Shown here one piece after another: positions 53,727 through 62,567 of a DNA stretch of 64,000 nt. The stretch comes from DAOSEK01 sp035363095 (GTDB taxonomy: Archaea > Nanobdellota > Nanobdellia > Woesearchaeales > UBA119), in assembly GCA_035363095.1 (NCBI GenBank), contig DAOSEK010000002.1, forward strand, positions 1 to 64,000, read 5' to 3'. Within the stretch, counting starts at the first letter, position 1. Each line of letters starts with the position of its first letter. The notes below the pieces were generated by a model. That model was not told where the DNA came from. It was given only the letters and a program-made list of their open reading frames with translations, and searched no databases. The position numbers and the translations under genes are program-made.

Positions 53727-55013
53727 ATGGATCCTATAATGTACCTTACCACAATAGCAGTGCTTCTGTTAATTGGCATAATCATAACAATGATTTGTGA
53801 TAAACTAAAGATTCCAAATATTCCTTTTCTGTTATTATGTGGACTTCTATTAAGCCATCTTTCAAATCCTTTGGATCCTAGTATGCCACTTGTAACCTTT
53901 GGTCCTGAATTTCTATCAATAATAGGCTTTTTAGCTCTTGCAATAATAGTATTTGATTCAACATCCCATTTCAAGCTAAAAGAAGTAGACTCATTCTCAA
54001 GTAAGGTGTTAAAATTATCAATTGTGTTTACATCCCTTACAATGATAATACTTCCATTGTTCTCAAGACTATTTTTTCCAGAACTTGGATGGCTTGCAGT
54101 ATTGCTCTTCTCAGCATCAATGTGTGGTACTTGCCCAAGTGTGATTCTACCAATGTTTGGGAAGTCTGCCAACAAAATAATCAAGAGTCTTGAGATAGAA
54201 TCAATAATAAATACCCCTATTACAGTAATCCTTCCATTACTGATACTTGAATTTAAAGAATCTCCTTTATTTAGTGCTGATATGATTGCTCTATTTGGAA
54301 AAACAATATTTTTAAAAATCATAATAGGTCTTGGCACAGGACTATTTTTAGGTATAATCCTTCTCAAACTCATAAAAAAAAATTATGCCAAATCAATGGG
54401 TTCAGTAATCCTTTTGGCTATTGCAATATTCTCATACGTCTTATCTGAAGCACTAGGTGGCAATGGAATTCTTGCTGTGACAACACTAGGGCTAATATTT
54501 GGAAATGGCTTTCTAAAAGATAAAGATGCAATATATAAAACATCTTCCACGTTTTCGATATCTCTTGAAATTTTAGTATTTGTATTGATTGGTTTTTTAA
54601 TAAAACTTGATACTGATTATCTATTTTGGATAAGGGCAATTCTTTTATTTATGATATATCTAGTAATAAGATATTTAGCTGTTCACATAACCTATTTCAA
54701 AGGAAACGAGACTACAAAAGAGAAGATATTTATGGCTCTTACTGCGCCAAAAGGCATACCTGCTGCTGTTGTTGCCTTTGCTCTTGCTAGTGTTGCAATA
54801 CCAAACATCTCATTAGTTTTAGACCTTATGATTGCCTTTATAATGATAAGTATAATAGTCGCAGCAATATCTACTAAATTATCCGCTTTTTTCCTAGCTC
54901 CAGAAAAGATTCCAGAGAAATCAGCTGAGAAAATCGCCAAAATGACGGTAAATAAAATAGAAGAAAAAATTATAGAAAAAGCATCAGATAAAGCAGCTAA
55001 CCAAGTAATTTAA
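53727..55013 (+). CDS. CPA2/CPA1-type sodium/proton antiporter
   Basis: 428 residues with about 12 membrane helices. IPNIPFLLLCGLLLSH follows the VPxxxGYxxxG-like position, and EALGGNGILAVTTLGLIFGN and TAPKGIPAAVVAFALASVAIP are typical of NhaP/KefB-like exchangers. A cytoplasmic tail of about 40 residues is helical and charged (EKIPEKSAEKIAKMTVNKIEEKI). It differs clearly from the antiporter at 42178. Exact cation is unknown. A minisatellite begins eight bases after the stop. Confidence 0.85.
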   Translation: MDPIMYLTTIAVLLLIGIIITMICDKLKIPNIPFLLLCGLLLSHLSNPLDPSMPLVTFGPEFLSIIGFLALAIIVFDSTSHFKLKEVDSFSSKVLKLSIVFTSLTMIILPLFSRLFFPELGWLAVLLFSASMCGTCPSVILPMFGKSANKIIKSLEIESIINTPITVILPLLILEFKESPLFSADMIALFGKTIFLKIIIGLGTGLFLGIILLKLIKKNYAKSMGSVILLAIAIFSYVLSEALGGNGILAVTTLGLIFGNGFLKDKDAIYKTSSTFSISLEILVFVLIGFLIKLDTDYLFWIRAILLFMIYLVIRYLAVHITYFKGNETTKEKIFMALTAPKGIPAAVVAFALASVAIPNISLVLDLMIAFIMISIIVAAISTKLSAFFLAPEKIPEKSAEKIAKMTVNKIEEKIIEKASDKAANQVI

Positions 55014-55020
55014 ACATCAT

Positions 55021-55452
55021 CACAATGACCACCCTGCACAATACCCGACAATCACAATGACCACCCTGCACAATACGCGACAATCACAATGACCACCCTG
55101 CACAATAACCACCCAAAACAATATCCACCCATCACAATGACCAACCAGCAAAATAACCGACCATCACAATGACCAACCAGCACAATACTCGACAATCACA
55201 ATGACCAACCATCACAATAACCACCCTGCACAATACCCGACAATCACAATAATCACCCCGCACAATACCTGACAATCACAATAATCACCCCGCACAATAC
55301 CTGACAATCACAATAACCACCCCGCACAATATCCAACCAGCACAATGACCAACCAGCAAAATAACCGACCATCACAATGACCAACCATCACAATAATCGA
55401 CCATTACAATATCCAACCATAACAATATCCAACCATAACAATACCCGACAAT
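55021..55452 (+). repeat. minisatellite of 27 units of 16 bp
   Basis: All units begin with (C)ACAAT and fit 16 bp exactly: e.g. CACAATGACCACCCTG and CACAATACCCGACAAT. Unit types partly alternate, giving a 32-bp higher order period (units 1-5, 14-19). One strand is almost devoid of G. Sixteen is not a multiple of three and all frames contain stops, so it is not coding. Confidence 0.92.
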
Positions 55453-55737
55453 CACAATAAACATTTTAAAAAAACTCTCTTTAAAATAATATTCTCTTAA
55501 ACAAAACATTTTCAATATACTCTCTTAAATTCTTTTTTTAGAAATCCTTAAAAAATTCTTAAAATTCTCTTAAAATCACTCTTTTTCAACATACCTTTTT
55601 TCCTAATTTAAAAAAATAAAAAATCTTTCAAGTATACATATGTTAAGGATAAAAAGAAAGCATTTGAAGTTTATTTTTCTCTAACTCTCTTGTTATTAGT
55701 CCTTCCTTTAATTCGACCCTTATCAATTAGACGTTAA

Positions 55738-55773
55738 AGACCAAAGTACGCGAATGAATGAGGATTTCACAAA
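55738..55773 (+). repeat. right-end fragment of repeat A
   Basis: GACCAAAGTACGCGAATGAA and AGGATTTCAC match the right end of A and adjoin the next full copy. Confidence 0.6.
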
Positions 55774-55920
55774 AATGAAAAATCTCAGCATAACTCCTTG
55801 AAGCCATCTCAAAGATAGTCAAAGTTAATCCTTGAGTGAATCCCTCTCTTCAAACGTTATGCTTCAAAAAGAAACCTCAAGACCAAATTATACGAATGAA
55901 TAAGGATTTCACGAAATCAA
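55774..55920 (+). repeat. repeat A copy
   Basis: AATGAAAAATCTCAGCATAA, AAAGTTAATCCTTGAGTGAA, CAAGACCAAATTATACGAAT and AAGGATTTCACGAAATCAA. GTGAATCC and GGATTTCAC can pair. Confidence 0.75.
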
Positions 55921-55959
55921 AAGTTATTTAAACGCCTTATTATTTAATACAAAACAACA

Positions 55960-56493
55960 ATGATTGAAAAAGAAAATGTGTTAATGATACTAAAAGAATC
56001 AAAAAAAGCCATCTTAAGAAAAGACTATGATAATCTAAAGCTTTTGTCGAATAGAACAATGCATTCTGCATCAGTATTTCAAGACGATGATTCCCTCTCT
56101 TTAGCAGTAATGGTTTACTCTTTATCAAAAATATTTATCCGAAGGGATTTCAATAACCAAAGGGTTGTTTTAATAATAGATAAAATGATACTTTCTCTAA
56201 ATTCCGATGACATCCAAGGCTTTAGAAAAAAGGTTGCAAGTATGTTTAAACTAATAAGTTATTTAGACAAAAAATTCGATATATACGTCGAAGATGTAAT
56301 TTTTCAGGCAAAAGTCAAAAAAGGCATAAAAATATATGACCATGGAATATCACTTGGCCAGGTAGCATCAATACTGGATGTAAGTCTTTGGGACCTGTTA
56401 AATTATGCTGGTAACACAAAAAACAAATATGATAATCTAACAGGTAAAACTGCTTTAGAAAGAATAAAAATCGCTGAGGAAATATTCAAATGA
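55960..56493 (+). CDS. HTH-containing partner of a PIN-domain protein
   Basis: 177 residues. The N-terminal part is helical and resembles TPR-like packing (ENVLMILKESKKAILRKDY.., SLAVMVYSLSKIFI). The C-terminal part holds a helix-turn-helix, GISLGQVASILDVSLWDLLN near 130-149, similar to the UPF0175-type helix pair of antitoxins. Its stop overlaps the PIN gene start by four bases, so they are translated together. It may neutralise or position the PIN protein; this is inference. TTATTTAAA at 55925-55933 suggests a leaderless mRNA. Confidence 0.55.
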   Translation: MIEKENVLMILKESKKAILRKDYDNLKLLSNRTMHSASVFQDDDSLSLAVMVYSLSKIFIRRDFNNQRVVLIIDKMILSLNSDDIQGFRKKVASMFKLISYLDKKFDIYVEDVIFQAKVKKGIKIYDHGISLGQVASILDVSLWDLLNYAGNTKNKYDNLTGKTALERIKIAEEIFK

Positions 56494-57188
56494 AATACAT
56501 TAGTTGCGATGCTGGACCTATTATATCATTGTCCATGAACAATCTATTGTGGGTATTAAAAGAACTTAAAAAAAAAGATGTTTCATTTTGCATAGGCTCA
56601 GTTGTTAAAAGCGAGATGTTTGATAAACCAATTAATATCAGGAGATTTAAGCTTAAAGCTATTCAGGTATTAGACCTTATATCTGAAGGTGTAATTTCAT
56701 TGATTGATATCGATACTAAAATAAGAGATGAATTAATGACTCTTTCAAATAATATCTTTTATGCATACAAAAGACCAATTCCAATAGTTCATAATGGTGA
56801 AATAGAAACACTAGCAATGTATATTGAGAAATCTCACAATGCCCTGCTTTTAGATGAGAGAACAATGAGGCTATTAATAGAATCCCCCCTAAATCTAAAA
56901 ACAATACTTGCATCAAAGCTTCATACAAAAATCAAGATTAATTATGATGCTTTGGATAAATTCCAAAACATAGTAAAAACTGTTAAAATAATACGCTCTT
57001 CAGAGCTTTTAATCAGTGCATATTCAATGGGAATGTTTAATTGCTATTTAGAAGAAAATCAAGAAAAAACCCTTCCAAATATCAAAGAACAACTCCTTGA
57101 TGGGCTCTTATGGGGGGTTAAACTTTCAGGATGCTCAATATCAGAAGATGAGATCCACTCTCTCAAAAAGCATGCCCTTGCTAAATGA
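56490..57188 (+). CDS. PIN-domain-like protein
   Basis: 232 residues. The opening ISCDAGPIISLSMNNLLWVL gives the first Asp of a PIN nuclease site. GEIETLAMYIEK near 107 provides the conserved Glu and LLLDERTMRLL near 126 the third acidic residue. The C-terminal 90 residues are an added helical domain. PIN proteins are Mg2+-dependent RNases, often toxins; this one is longer than most toxins. Coupled to the HTH gene upstream. The 268-base stretch after it (57189-57456) has no convincing gene. Confidence 0.6.
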   Translation: MKYISCDAGPIISLSMNNLLWVLKELKKKDVSFCIGSVVKSEMFDKPINIRRFKLKAIQVLDLISEGVISLIDIDTKIRDELMTLSNNIFYAYKRPIPIVHNGEIETLAMYIEKSHNALLLDERTMRLLIESPLNLKTILASKLHTKIKINYDALDKFQNIVKTVKIIRSSELLISAYSMGMFNCYLEENQEKTLPNIKEQLLDGLLWGVKLSGCSISEDEIHSLKKHALAK

Positions 57189-57456
57189 CTTTCCTAGTAT
57201 GCAGAATTCCTATCCAGATCTTAAGTGGAAATCTTTTTATACTTCCTTAAAAAAGCCTCTTATTCTCTGTGTTTTTATATAAAACCTTCACTTGACAATA
57301 AAAAGCGAGGAAAAACACAATGGTGTTATAAAAATCCTTTTTGTATTGCAAGAATATACAAAAATATAAATACAACTTGTTTAACAAAGGATTATAACTA
57401 CTCTAGAGAAGCAAAAAACAAAGTAGTAAATAAAAGAACTTAATTATGGTGGTATC

Positions 57457-58365
57457 ATGAAATGGTATGAAGAGATGGGGCTTGAAGAAAACCCATTAGG
57501 TGTGGATACGGTTGGAACAATATACGAACTTGTTGATAGGGAAAGAGAATGCAAAGAACTCTTGTATATGGTCCTTTCAAGCAACATGATGGTTATTGAA
57601 GGTAAGCCTGGATTTGGAAAAACTATGCTTTTAATGTATGCTGTTGATAATTTTAAAGGCAAAGGCAAAGTTATATACGTTGATGCAAGAAAATTAAATA
57701 AAAAACTTGATATAGAAAAACTAATGATAAAACGATATGGTTTTGTCAAGGGTAAACTTTTAGGAAAGCTTCCAAAAAACATGATACTTCTTTTAGACAA
57801 TGCCGAGAGCATCTCAAAAAGAAACTGCGAAAAAATAAGATATTACTTTGACCAAAACTATCTAAAATCTGTAATTTTTACAACTGATGATTACGAATCC
57901 TTAAACATCAGTGAAGCGCTAAGAAATAGAATTGGAAGAAGAGTACTCAAATTAGAAGCGTTACCTGATGAGCTTTTTAGTGATATGGTAACAGAAAGGA
58001 TACACTCTGCAGATATTCTAAACAAGGATTCTATAATCTACTCCTATCACAAAGCATCAAGAAATATAAAAAAAGCCCTACTTTTCTTAGACATGGCTTG
58101 TGACATTGCAAAAGAAGCTGGCAAATCAACAGTCGAAACTAAAGATATCGATTTAGCGATCTCAAAGCTAGGTGGCTTTAAAGAAGAAGAATTAGAAGAA
58201 GACTTCTTATGTCCTGATTGCGGTACTAAGCTCAAGAAAATAGGCGAATATTACAGATGCGAATACTGTGACGAATACTGCGAGAATTGTGGAGCGCTTT
58301 GTGATGAAGAAGACCTACGATGCCCAGAGTGCGGTCTTATTTTTGAGATAGGGGAACAGCAATGA
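57457..58365 (+). CDS. ExeA-like AAA ATPase with zinc-ribbon C-terminus
   Basis: 302 residues. It opens KWYEEMGLEENPLGVD, the start pattern of ExeA/AAA_22-like ATPases. Walker A is GKPGFGKT near 47-54, Walker B ILLLDNAES near 110, and sensor-type RNRIGRRVLKLEAL near 155. A C-terminal Cys cluster of about 55 residues (CPDCG, CEYCDEYCENCG, CPECG) forms two zinc ribbons. GGTGGT precedes the ATG. It overlaps the next ATPase gene by four bases; the two are probably a hetero-oligomeric pair. The process they serve is unknown. Confidence 0.75.
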   Translation: MKWYEEMGLEENPLGVDTVGTIYELVDRERECKELLYMVLSSNMMVIEGKPGFGKTMLLMYAVDNFKGKGKVIYVDARKLNKKLDIEKLMIKRYGFVKGKLLGKLPKNMILLLDNAESISKRNCEKIRYYFDQNYLKSVIFTTDDYESLNISEALRNRIGRRVLKLEALPDELFSDMVTERIHSADILNKDSIIYSYHKASRNIKKALLFLDMACDIAKEAGKSTVETKDIDLAISKLGGFKEEELEEDFLCPDCGTKLKKIGEYYRCEYCDEYCENCGALCDEEDLRCPECGLIFEIGEQQ

Positions 58366-59075
58366 AAGTAGAGACTTGGTATAATCAACTTGGATTTAGA
58401 CAAAACCCTTTTACTATTAAACCTTCACATGAAAGAAAACTAATTGGAAACCAAGAGTCAATTAAACAAGTACTTTTAGCCATTCAAAATGGAAAAGTAA
58501 TCTTGATTGAGGGTGAATATGGCTTTGGAAAGACAACTCTTCTAAAGCGCATAATTGAGCAGTTTAAAGACGACTATAAAATAATATATTACAGCAGAAA
58601 TAAAATAGACTCTTCAATAAACTTTGATAGAATGCTTATTAACGCTGGAGGATTTTTTCATAAGCTCTTAAAAATTAGAAAAAAACATAATATCCTTTTA
58701 ATTGACGAAGCACAGGATCTAAACCTAAAGGATTTAGAGCTTTTGCCAAAATACTATAAAGAACAATTCTTCCATTCAATTGCCTTAGTCTCTCATGATT
58801 TTTCGGTAACTAAATTTCCTGATGAACTAAAATCGCTTTTTGATGGAAACATTTTCCCAATACAATCAATATCTGAGGATGAAGCAGTTGTGCTAATAAG
58901 AAAAAGAATAGGAGATATGCCTCTTTTAACTGATGATATAATAAAAGAAACATTCAGGATTTCAAACAATCCAAGAAAGCTCCTTGAAGACTTAGAAGAC
59001 CTTTGCAGAATTGCTGTTGAAAATGGAAAGGAAATAATATCTTCAGAGGATATAAAAAACATAGTTTCTAATTGA
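58362..59075 (+). CDS. ExeA-like AAA ATPase, shorter paralogue
   Basis: 237 residues. ETWYNQLGFRQNPFTIKPSH, Walker A GEYGFGKTT near 50-58, Walker B ILLIDEAQD near 108-116 and a winged-helix-like end (DDIIKETFRISNNPRKLLEDL). It is a paralogue of the upstream gene without the zinc ribbons. Unlike the first protein it has a full DEAQ Walker B, so it may be the active ATPase of the pair while the first (DNAES) is regulatory. Confidence 0.75.
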   Translation: MKVETWYNQLGFRQNPFTIKPSHERKLIGNQESIKQVLLAIQNGKVILIEGEYGFGKTTLLKRIIEQFKDDYKIIYYSRNKIDSSINFDRMLINAGGFFHKLLKIRKKHNILLIDEAQDLNLKDLELLPKYYKEQFFHSIALVSHDFSVTKFPDELKSLFDGNIFPIQSISEDEAVVLIRKRIGDMPLLTDDIIKETFRISNNPRKLLEDLEDLCRIAVENGKEIISSEDIKNIVSN

Positions 59076-59236
59076 AAAAATATTATTTTAATTCTTCAGA
59101 TTATCCCAATTGGCCAAAATATTTAAATTAATAAAAGACGAATTCACATATAAACACACTCAACTAATATGAAGATGTATAAATCCCTATCCCCAAACAA
59201 TTCTTTCAAGGAATAATATTTTATAAATTCAACAAA

Positions 59237-59246
59237 TTATTTAAAT
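59237..59246 (+). promoter_or_regulatory. TATA box of desulfoferrodoxin gene
   Basis: TTATTTAAAT predicts a start near 59268-59272, leaving a leader of about 30 nt that ends in GGGGGGG. Confidence 0.5.
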
Positions 59247-59301
59247 CCCTTATATCTATATCACTTAATGAAACTAACCAAAAAAGGGGGGGAATTAACA
59301 A

Positions 59302-59676
59302 ATGACAAAAATAAAAGAAGTATATAGATGCAATATCTGTGGAAATGTCGTTGAAGTATTAAACGCAGGTGTAGGAGAACTTGTTTGTTGCGGAGAAAAA
59401 ATGGAGCTACTCTTTGGCAAATCAAAAGATGCAGGACTTGAAAAACACGTTCCAGTTATTGAGAAATCTGAAAATGGCTACATTGTAAAGGTAGGGAGCA
59501 TAACCCATCCAATGGAAAACGCCCATTACATCCAATGGATTGAATTAATAGCAGACGGAATAATACTAAGAAAAGAACTTAAGCCAACAGATGAACCCAA
59601 AGCAGAATTTTGCATCCCAGCAAAGGATGTTTCGGCAAGAATCTATTGCAACATCCACGGGTTATGGCTTAGCTAA
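59302..59676 (+). CDS. dfx: desulfoferrodoxin (superoxide reductase)
   Basis: 124 residues. The N-terminal desulforedoxin site is CNICGN..VCCGE (C-x2-C..CC), binding one iron. The catalytic neelaredoxin-type site has EKHVPVIE, THPMENAHYIQW and YCNIHGLW, giving the four His and one Cys ligands of the active iron. The enzyme reduces superoxide to peroxide, typical of anaerobes. A strong GGGGGGG ribosome-binding site precedes the ATG. It is monocistronic with an oligo-T terminator. Confidence 0.95.
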   Translation: MTKIKEVYRCNICGNVVEVLNAGVGELVCCGEKMELLFGKSKDAGLEKHVPVIEKSENGYIVKVGSITHPMENAHYIQWIELIADGIILRKELKPTDEPKAEFCIPAKDVSARIYCNIHGLWLS

Positions 59677-59679
59677 AAA

Positions 59680-59698
59680 GTTTTTTTTTGTTTTTTTA
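59680..59698 (+). terminator. oligo-T terminator
   Basis: T9 and T7 runs four bases after the desulfoferrodoxin stop codon. Confidence 0.55.
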
Positions 59699-59954
59699 TA
59701 TTAGAGCATATCGCTGTTTAATAATCAATTTCTCCAAGAGAACTTAGCCATTAAGATATTAACTTTTTAAAAAAGTTGTTTTAAATAAAACAAATCAAGA
59801 CATTTGACTTTTTTCATTCATTAACCCTCATTTTTTATATGTGAGAAAATTATTCACTACTAGTTTTTTTCAGAACACAAAAAATAATTTTTTCAAAAAA
59901 AAAAACAATACTTATAAACACTCTTCCCAAAAAGAGTTATTGGAGGCGATTTTT

Positions 59955-59999
59955 ATGCCAGCAAAGAAAGCAAAAGCAAAACCAGCTAAGAAGAAATAA
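59955..59999 (+). CDS. 14-residue basic micro-protein
   Basis: ATG 59955 is preceded by TGGAGGCG eight bases upstream and by AATACTTATAAACAC (TATA) near 59910. The peptide is MPAKKAKAKPAKKK then TAA, like the tail of histone H1 or the Ala/Lys tails of bacterial HU-like proteins. A T9 run at 60030 follows. Promoter, ribosome-binding site and terminator all surround it, which argues that it is expressed. Confidence 0.5.
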   Translation: MPAKKAKAKPAKKK

Positions 60000-60028
60000 G
60001 TTCATCTTAAAGGATATAATACCTGATA

Positions 60029-60053
60029 TTTTTTTTTTAATTTTTATTTTTTC
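60029..60053. terminator. oligo-T tract between micro-gene and lysS
   Basis: T-rich plus strand that would end the micro-gene transcript; no matching tract on the minus strand for lysS. Confidence 0.35.
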
Positions 60054-60081
60054 TATTCATTTTAAAAAAAGAAAATAAAAT

Positions 60082-61560
60082 TTAGTTCTTCTTCATAAAG
60101 GGAAAGAAAATAACATCCCTAATAGACTTTGAGTTGGTCAAAAGCATAATAAGTCTATCCACTCCAAGACCAAGTCCTCCTGTAACAGGCATCCCATATT
60201 CAATTGCCTGCAAAAAGTCCTCATCAAATGGATGGGCTTCCTCATCCCCTTCAACCCTGCATCTCTCTTGGCCTTCTAAAAGTTTTCTTTGGACATGCGG
60301 GTCATTTAGCTCTGAATAAGCATTACCAATCTCCATCCCATAAACAAAAGGCTCAAAGCGCTCAATTAACTCTGGGTTTTCCCTATGCACCTTACATAAT
60401 GGAGTTGACTCGAAAGGATGGTCTATCACAAAGGTAGGCTGTATCATATGCTCCTCGCAAAAGGCTTCAAAAAGCTCTAAAACAAGCTCCCCTTTGCTCT
60501 TCTTTTTTAGTTCTATCTGACCATCAAAACCCTTTTCCTCAATCGCAGTTGCAATATCCTCTCTATTCATGTGCTCAACATCAATCCCAGTATATTTCTT
60601 AACAGCATCATACATCTTAACCCTCTTCCATGGAGCCTTAAAATCAAGCTCCACATCAAGATATTTGACTTTAGTAGTCCCTAAAACCTTAGTAAATATG
60701 TATTCATACATATCTTCTGTTAGCTTCATCATATCATTATAATCTGCATATGCCTCATAACTCTCCATCATAGTAAATTCAGGGTTATGGCTCTTATCAA
60801 TCCCTTCATTTCTGAAATTCTTAGAGATTGTATAAACCTTCTCAAGCCCACCAACAATAAGCCTTTTAAGATATAACTCAGGGGATATGCTCAAGTATAA
60901 AGGCATATTTAAGGCATTTATTTTAGTAACAAAAGGCCTTGCATTTGCTCCGCCATATATGGGCTGAAGAAGTGGGGTTTCTACCTCAATATATCCTTTA
61001 GAATCCAAAAATTCTCTCATAGCTTTTATAGCCTTAGTCCTTTTAATAAAAACCTCTCTTACATCGCTATTCATAATAAGATCAATACTTCTCTGTCTAT
61101 ACCTAAGCTCTGGGTCTTTTAGTCCATAGTATTGGTCAGGTAGAGGTCTAATAGCTTTACAAAGCAAATCATAGGCTTCCACAAAAATCGAAACCTCCCC
61201 TGTTTTTGTCTTAAAAGCATGTCCACTAGCTCCTAAAATATCCCCTAAATCAATATAACTTAAAACCTTATACTTATCAGCTCCTAAATCATTTTCCCTA
61301 AAAAAGAGCTGAACCTTTCCTGACAAATCCTCAACATCAAAAAACATTACCTTGCCCATATGCCTAATTGATGTTATTCTACCCGCAACAGAGTATGTAT
61401 CTTCTGTTTTATCCCCTGGATTTAGATGAGCGTATTTCTCTTTAATATCATTGCATCTTGCCGTGGGGCTAAATTTATAAGGGTATGGATTAACACCAGC
61501 TTTTCTTAAATTCTCAAGATTTTGTTTCCTATCTTTTATAAGCATATTTTCGTCTTCCAT
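60082..61560 (-). CDS. lysS: lysyl-tRNA synthetase, class II
   Basis: 492 residues from ATG 61560 (TTG 61566 is the other candidate, with AAAGGGG just upstream of both). An N-terminal OB domain binds the anticodon (VAGRITSIRHMGKVMFFDVED). Motif 1 is KGYIEVETPLLQPIYGG near 190, motif 2 FRNEGIDKSHNPEFTMMESY near 260, motif 3 GLGLGVDRLIMLL near 470. Many archaea use an unrelated class I LysRS instead, so the class II form points to bacterial origin or a lineage trait. It charges the tRNA-Lys type found at 43819. Confidence 0.96.
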   Translation of the reverse strand: MEDENMLIKDRKQNLENLRKAGVNPYPYKFSPTARCNDIKEKYAHLNPGDKTEDTYSVAGRITSIRHMGKVMFFDVEDLSGKVQLFFRENDLGADKYKVLSYIDLGDILGASGHAFKTKTGEVSIFVEAYDLLCKAIRPLPDQYYGLKDPELRYRQRSIDLIMNSDVREVFIKRTKAIKAMREFLDSKGYIEVETPLLQPIYGGANARPFVTKINALNMPLYLSISPELYLKRLIVGGLEKVYTISKNFRNEGIDKSHNPEFTMMESYEAYADYNDMMKLTEDMYEYIFTKVLGTTKVKYLDVELDFKAPWKRVKMYDAVKKYTGIDVEHMNREDIATAIEEKGFDGQIELKKKSKGELVLELFEAFCEEHMIQPTFVIDHPFESTPLCKVHRENPELIERFEPFVYGMEIGNAYSELNDPHVQRKLLEGQERCRVEGDEEAHPFDEDFLQAIEYGMPVTGGLGLGVDRLIMLLTNSKSIRDVIFFPFMKKN

Positions 61561-61566
61561 TTTCAA

Positions 61567-61940
61567 TAAACCCCTTTTATATCTTAATGATAAGTAACTC
61601 TAATTTAAAAATATTTAGTAATAATTTAAGTTAAAAATATAGTCCACTTCAATTAATATAATCCCTAGAGGAAAAAATGAAAAACCTCGGATTTCCTAAT
61701 CAAAGCATTCCCTATTAACCCCTGTTAAAGAGCCTGATTTATATCTTTTTCTATCACTCAAGGCAATAGATATTTAGATAGGCATGAATAATTGAAAGTT
61801 TAAGGAAAGTACTTTGGGTTTGCGACAGATTTTTTTTCAGGCGAGGCTTTTTTGCTTCTTTTTACAAAAAAGAAGAGTAGCACTAGCAACTGGACAGGGA
61901 GACGCAAGATTTATAAACATATGATTTCATATGTAAACAT
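61567..61940. other. gene-free stretch with repeat fragments
   Basis: 61675-61690 carries the left end of repeat A (AAAATGAAAAACCTCGG) only. TTTATAAACATATG near 61911-61924 may be the promoter of the next small gene. Nothing else is recognisable. Confidence 0.4.
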
Positions 61941-62069
61941 ATGGGGAGAAAAACAGTTGCCTTAAGCTTGGATGAAGACATTTATGAAGAATATCAAAGA
62001 TATTGCGAGAAACATTCTATTATTCTATCCAGAAAAGTTGAGAAATTGAAAGAGGCGATGACCATCTAA
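61941..62069 (+). CDS. ribbon-helix-helix antitoxin-like protein, C-terminally truncated
   Basis: 42 residues. MGRKTVALSLDEDIYEEYQR is a beta strand followed by helix 1 of a CopG/RHH fold, and the next helix (SRKVEKLKEAM) is present, but the usual C-terminal partner-binding tail is missing. TTTATAAACAT at 61910-61920 suggests a leaderless promoter. It overlaps, in another frame, the start of a DUF4411-like fragment. A deletion seems to have joined antitoxin and toxin genes. Confidence 0.55.
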   Translation: MGRKTVALSLDEDIYEEYQRYCEKHSIILSRKVEKLKEAMTI

Positions 62070-62398
62070 AAGAATGGTCAAAGAAACAGACAAAATTATT
62101 TAAAGAATTAACTCCTAAGCAGATTCAAATTGTCCAAGAGTTGTTAGCCAAATATCCTAAATGGCTAAATGAGGATAGCATGGTTCCGATAGCAGACCCT
62201 TTTGTTATTGCGTTAGCTATTGAGATGGAAACTGACACACAGAAGACTTTAATCGAAACAATTAAAAAAAGAATAGTGGTTTCAGAAGAAAGAATAAGCG
62301 GTAAAAAGACCAAAGTGCCTTATGTGTGCCAAGCATATGGGATTGAGTGCATATTTTTAATTGAAATGTTTAGAAAAGAAGGATGGGTATTCAAATGA
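62042..62398 (+). pseudogene. DUF4411 (PIN-like) toxin remnant
   Basis: The frame has no proper start; it opens after a TGA at 62039 and encodes EIERGDDHLKEWSKKQTKLF.., ADPFVIALAIEMET.., RIVVSEERISGKKTKVPYVC and AYGIECIFLIEMFRKEGW. These are the middle and end of DUF4411 proteins, PIN-like toxins commonly paired with a small DNA-binding antitoxin. The N-terminal part with the first catalytic Asp is lost, so it should be inactive. Confidence 0.6.
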
Positions 62399-62529
62399 TG
62401 ATTGACGAAAATATTGTTGATAATAACAACATAAAACTGTCAGTATTCCTTAATAAAGTTCTTCTTTTAGACCCAAATACCAATCTGGACATCGCAACCG
62501 CTTTTTGTAATTTTTTCGGATTTTTCTAA
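62395..62529 (+). pseudogene. N-terminal remnant of a phospholipase-D-like/helicase defence protein
   Basis: 44 residues, overlapping the previous stop (ATGATG). NNNIKLSVFLNKVLLLDPNT and NLDIATAFCNFFGFF resemble the start of PLD-like N-terminal domains of large helicases (L..FLN..L.....LDIATGYF.I.GF), where it stops. It is too short to function. The match is weak but the position in a decayed defence patch supports it. Confidence 0.35.
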
Positions 62530-62567
62530 TTAAGATTATTAAATAAATATGTTTGCTGTATATTTTA

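Noticed and set aside
53672..54373. Minus-strand 233-codon open frame
   Set aside because: It lies entirely within the antiporter gene on the other strand, which has clear membrane-helix and family signatures.
55021..55452. Tandem array that might be a CRISPR
   Set aside because: Repeats are 16 bp and directly adjoining, with no unique spacers of fixed length and no cas genes.
57189..57456. Two overlapping short frames between the PIN gene and the ATPase pair
   Set aside because: They need a frameshift, show no start signal and have no recognisable motif; treated as non-coding.
60134..60437. Plus-strand frames opposite lysS
   Set aside because: Shadows of the synthetase gene; no start signal.
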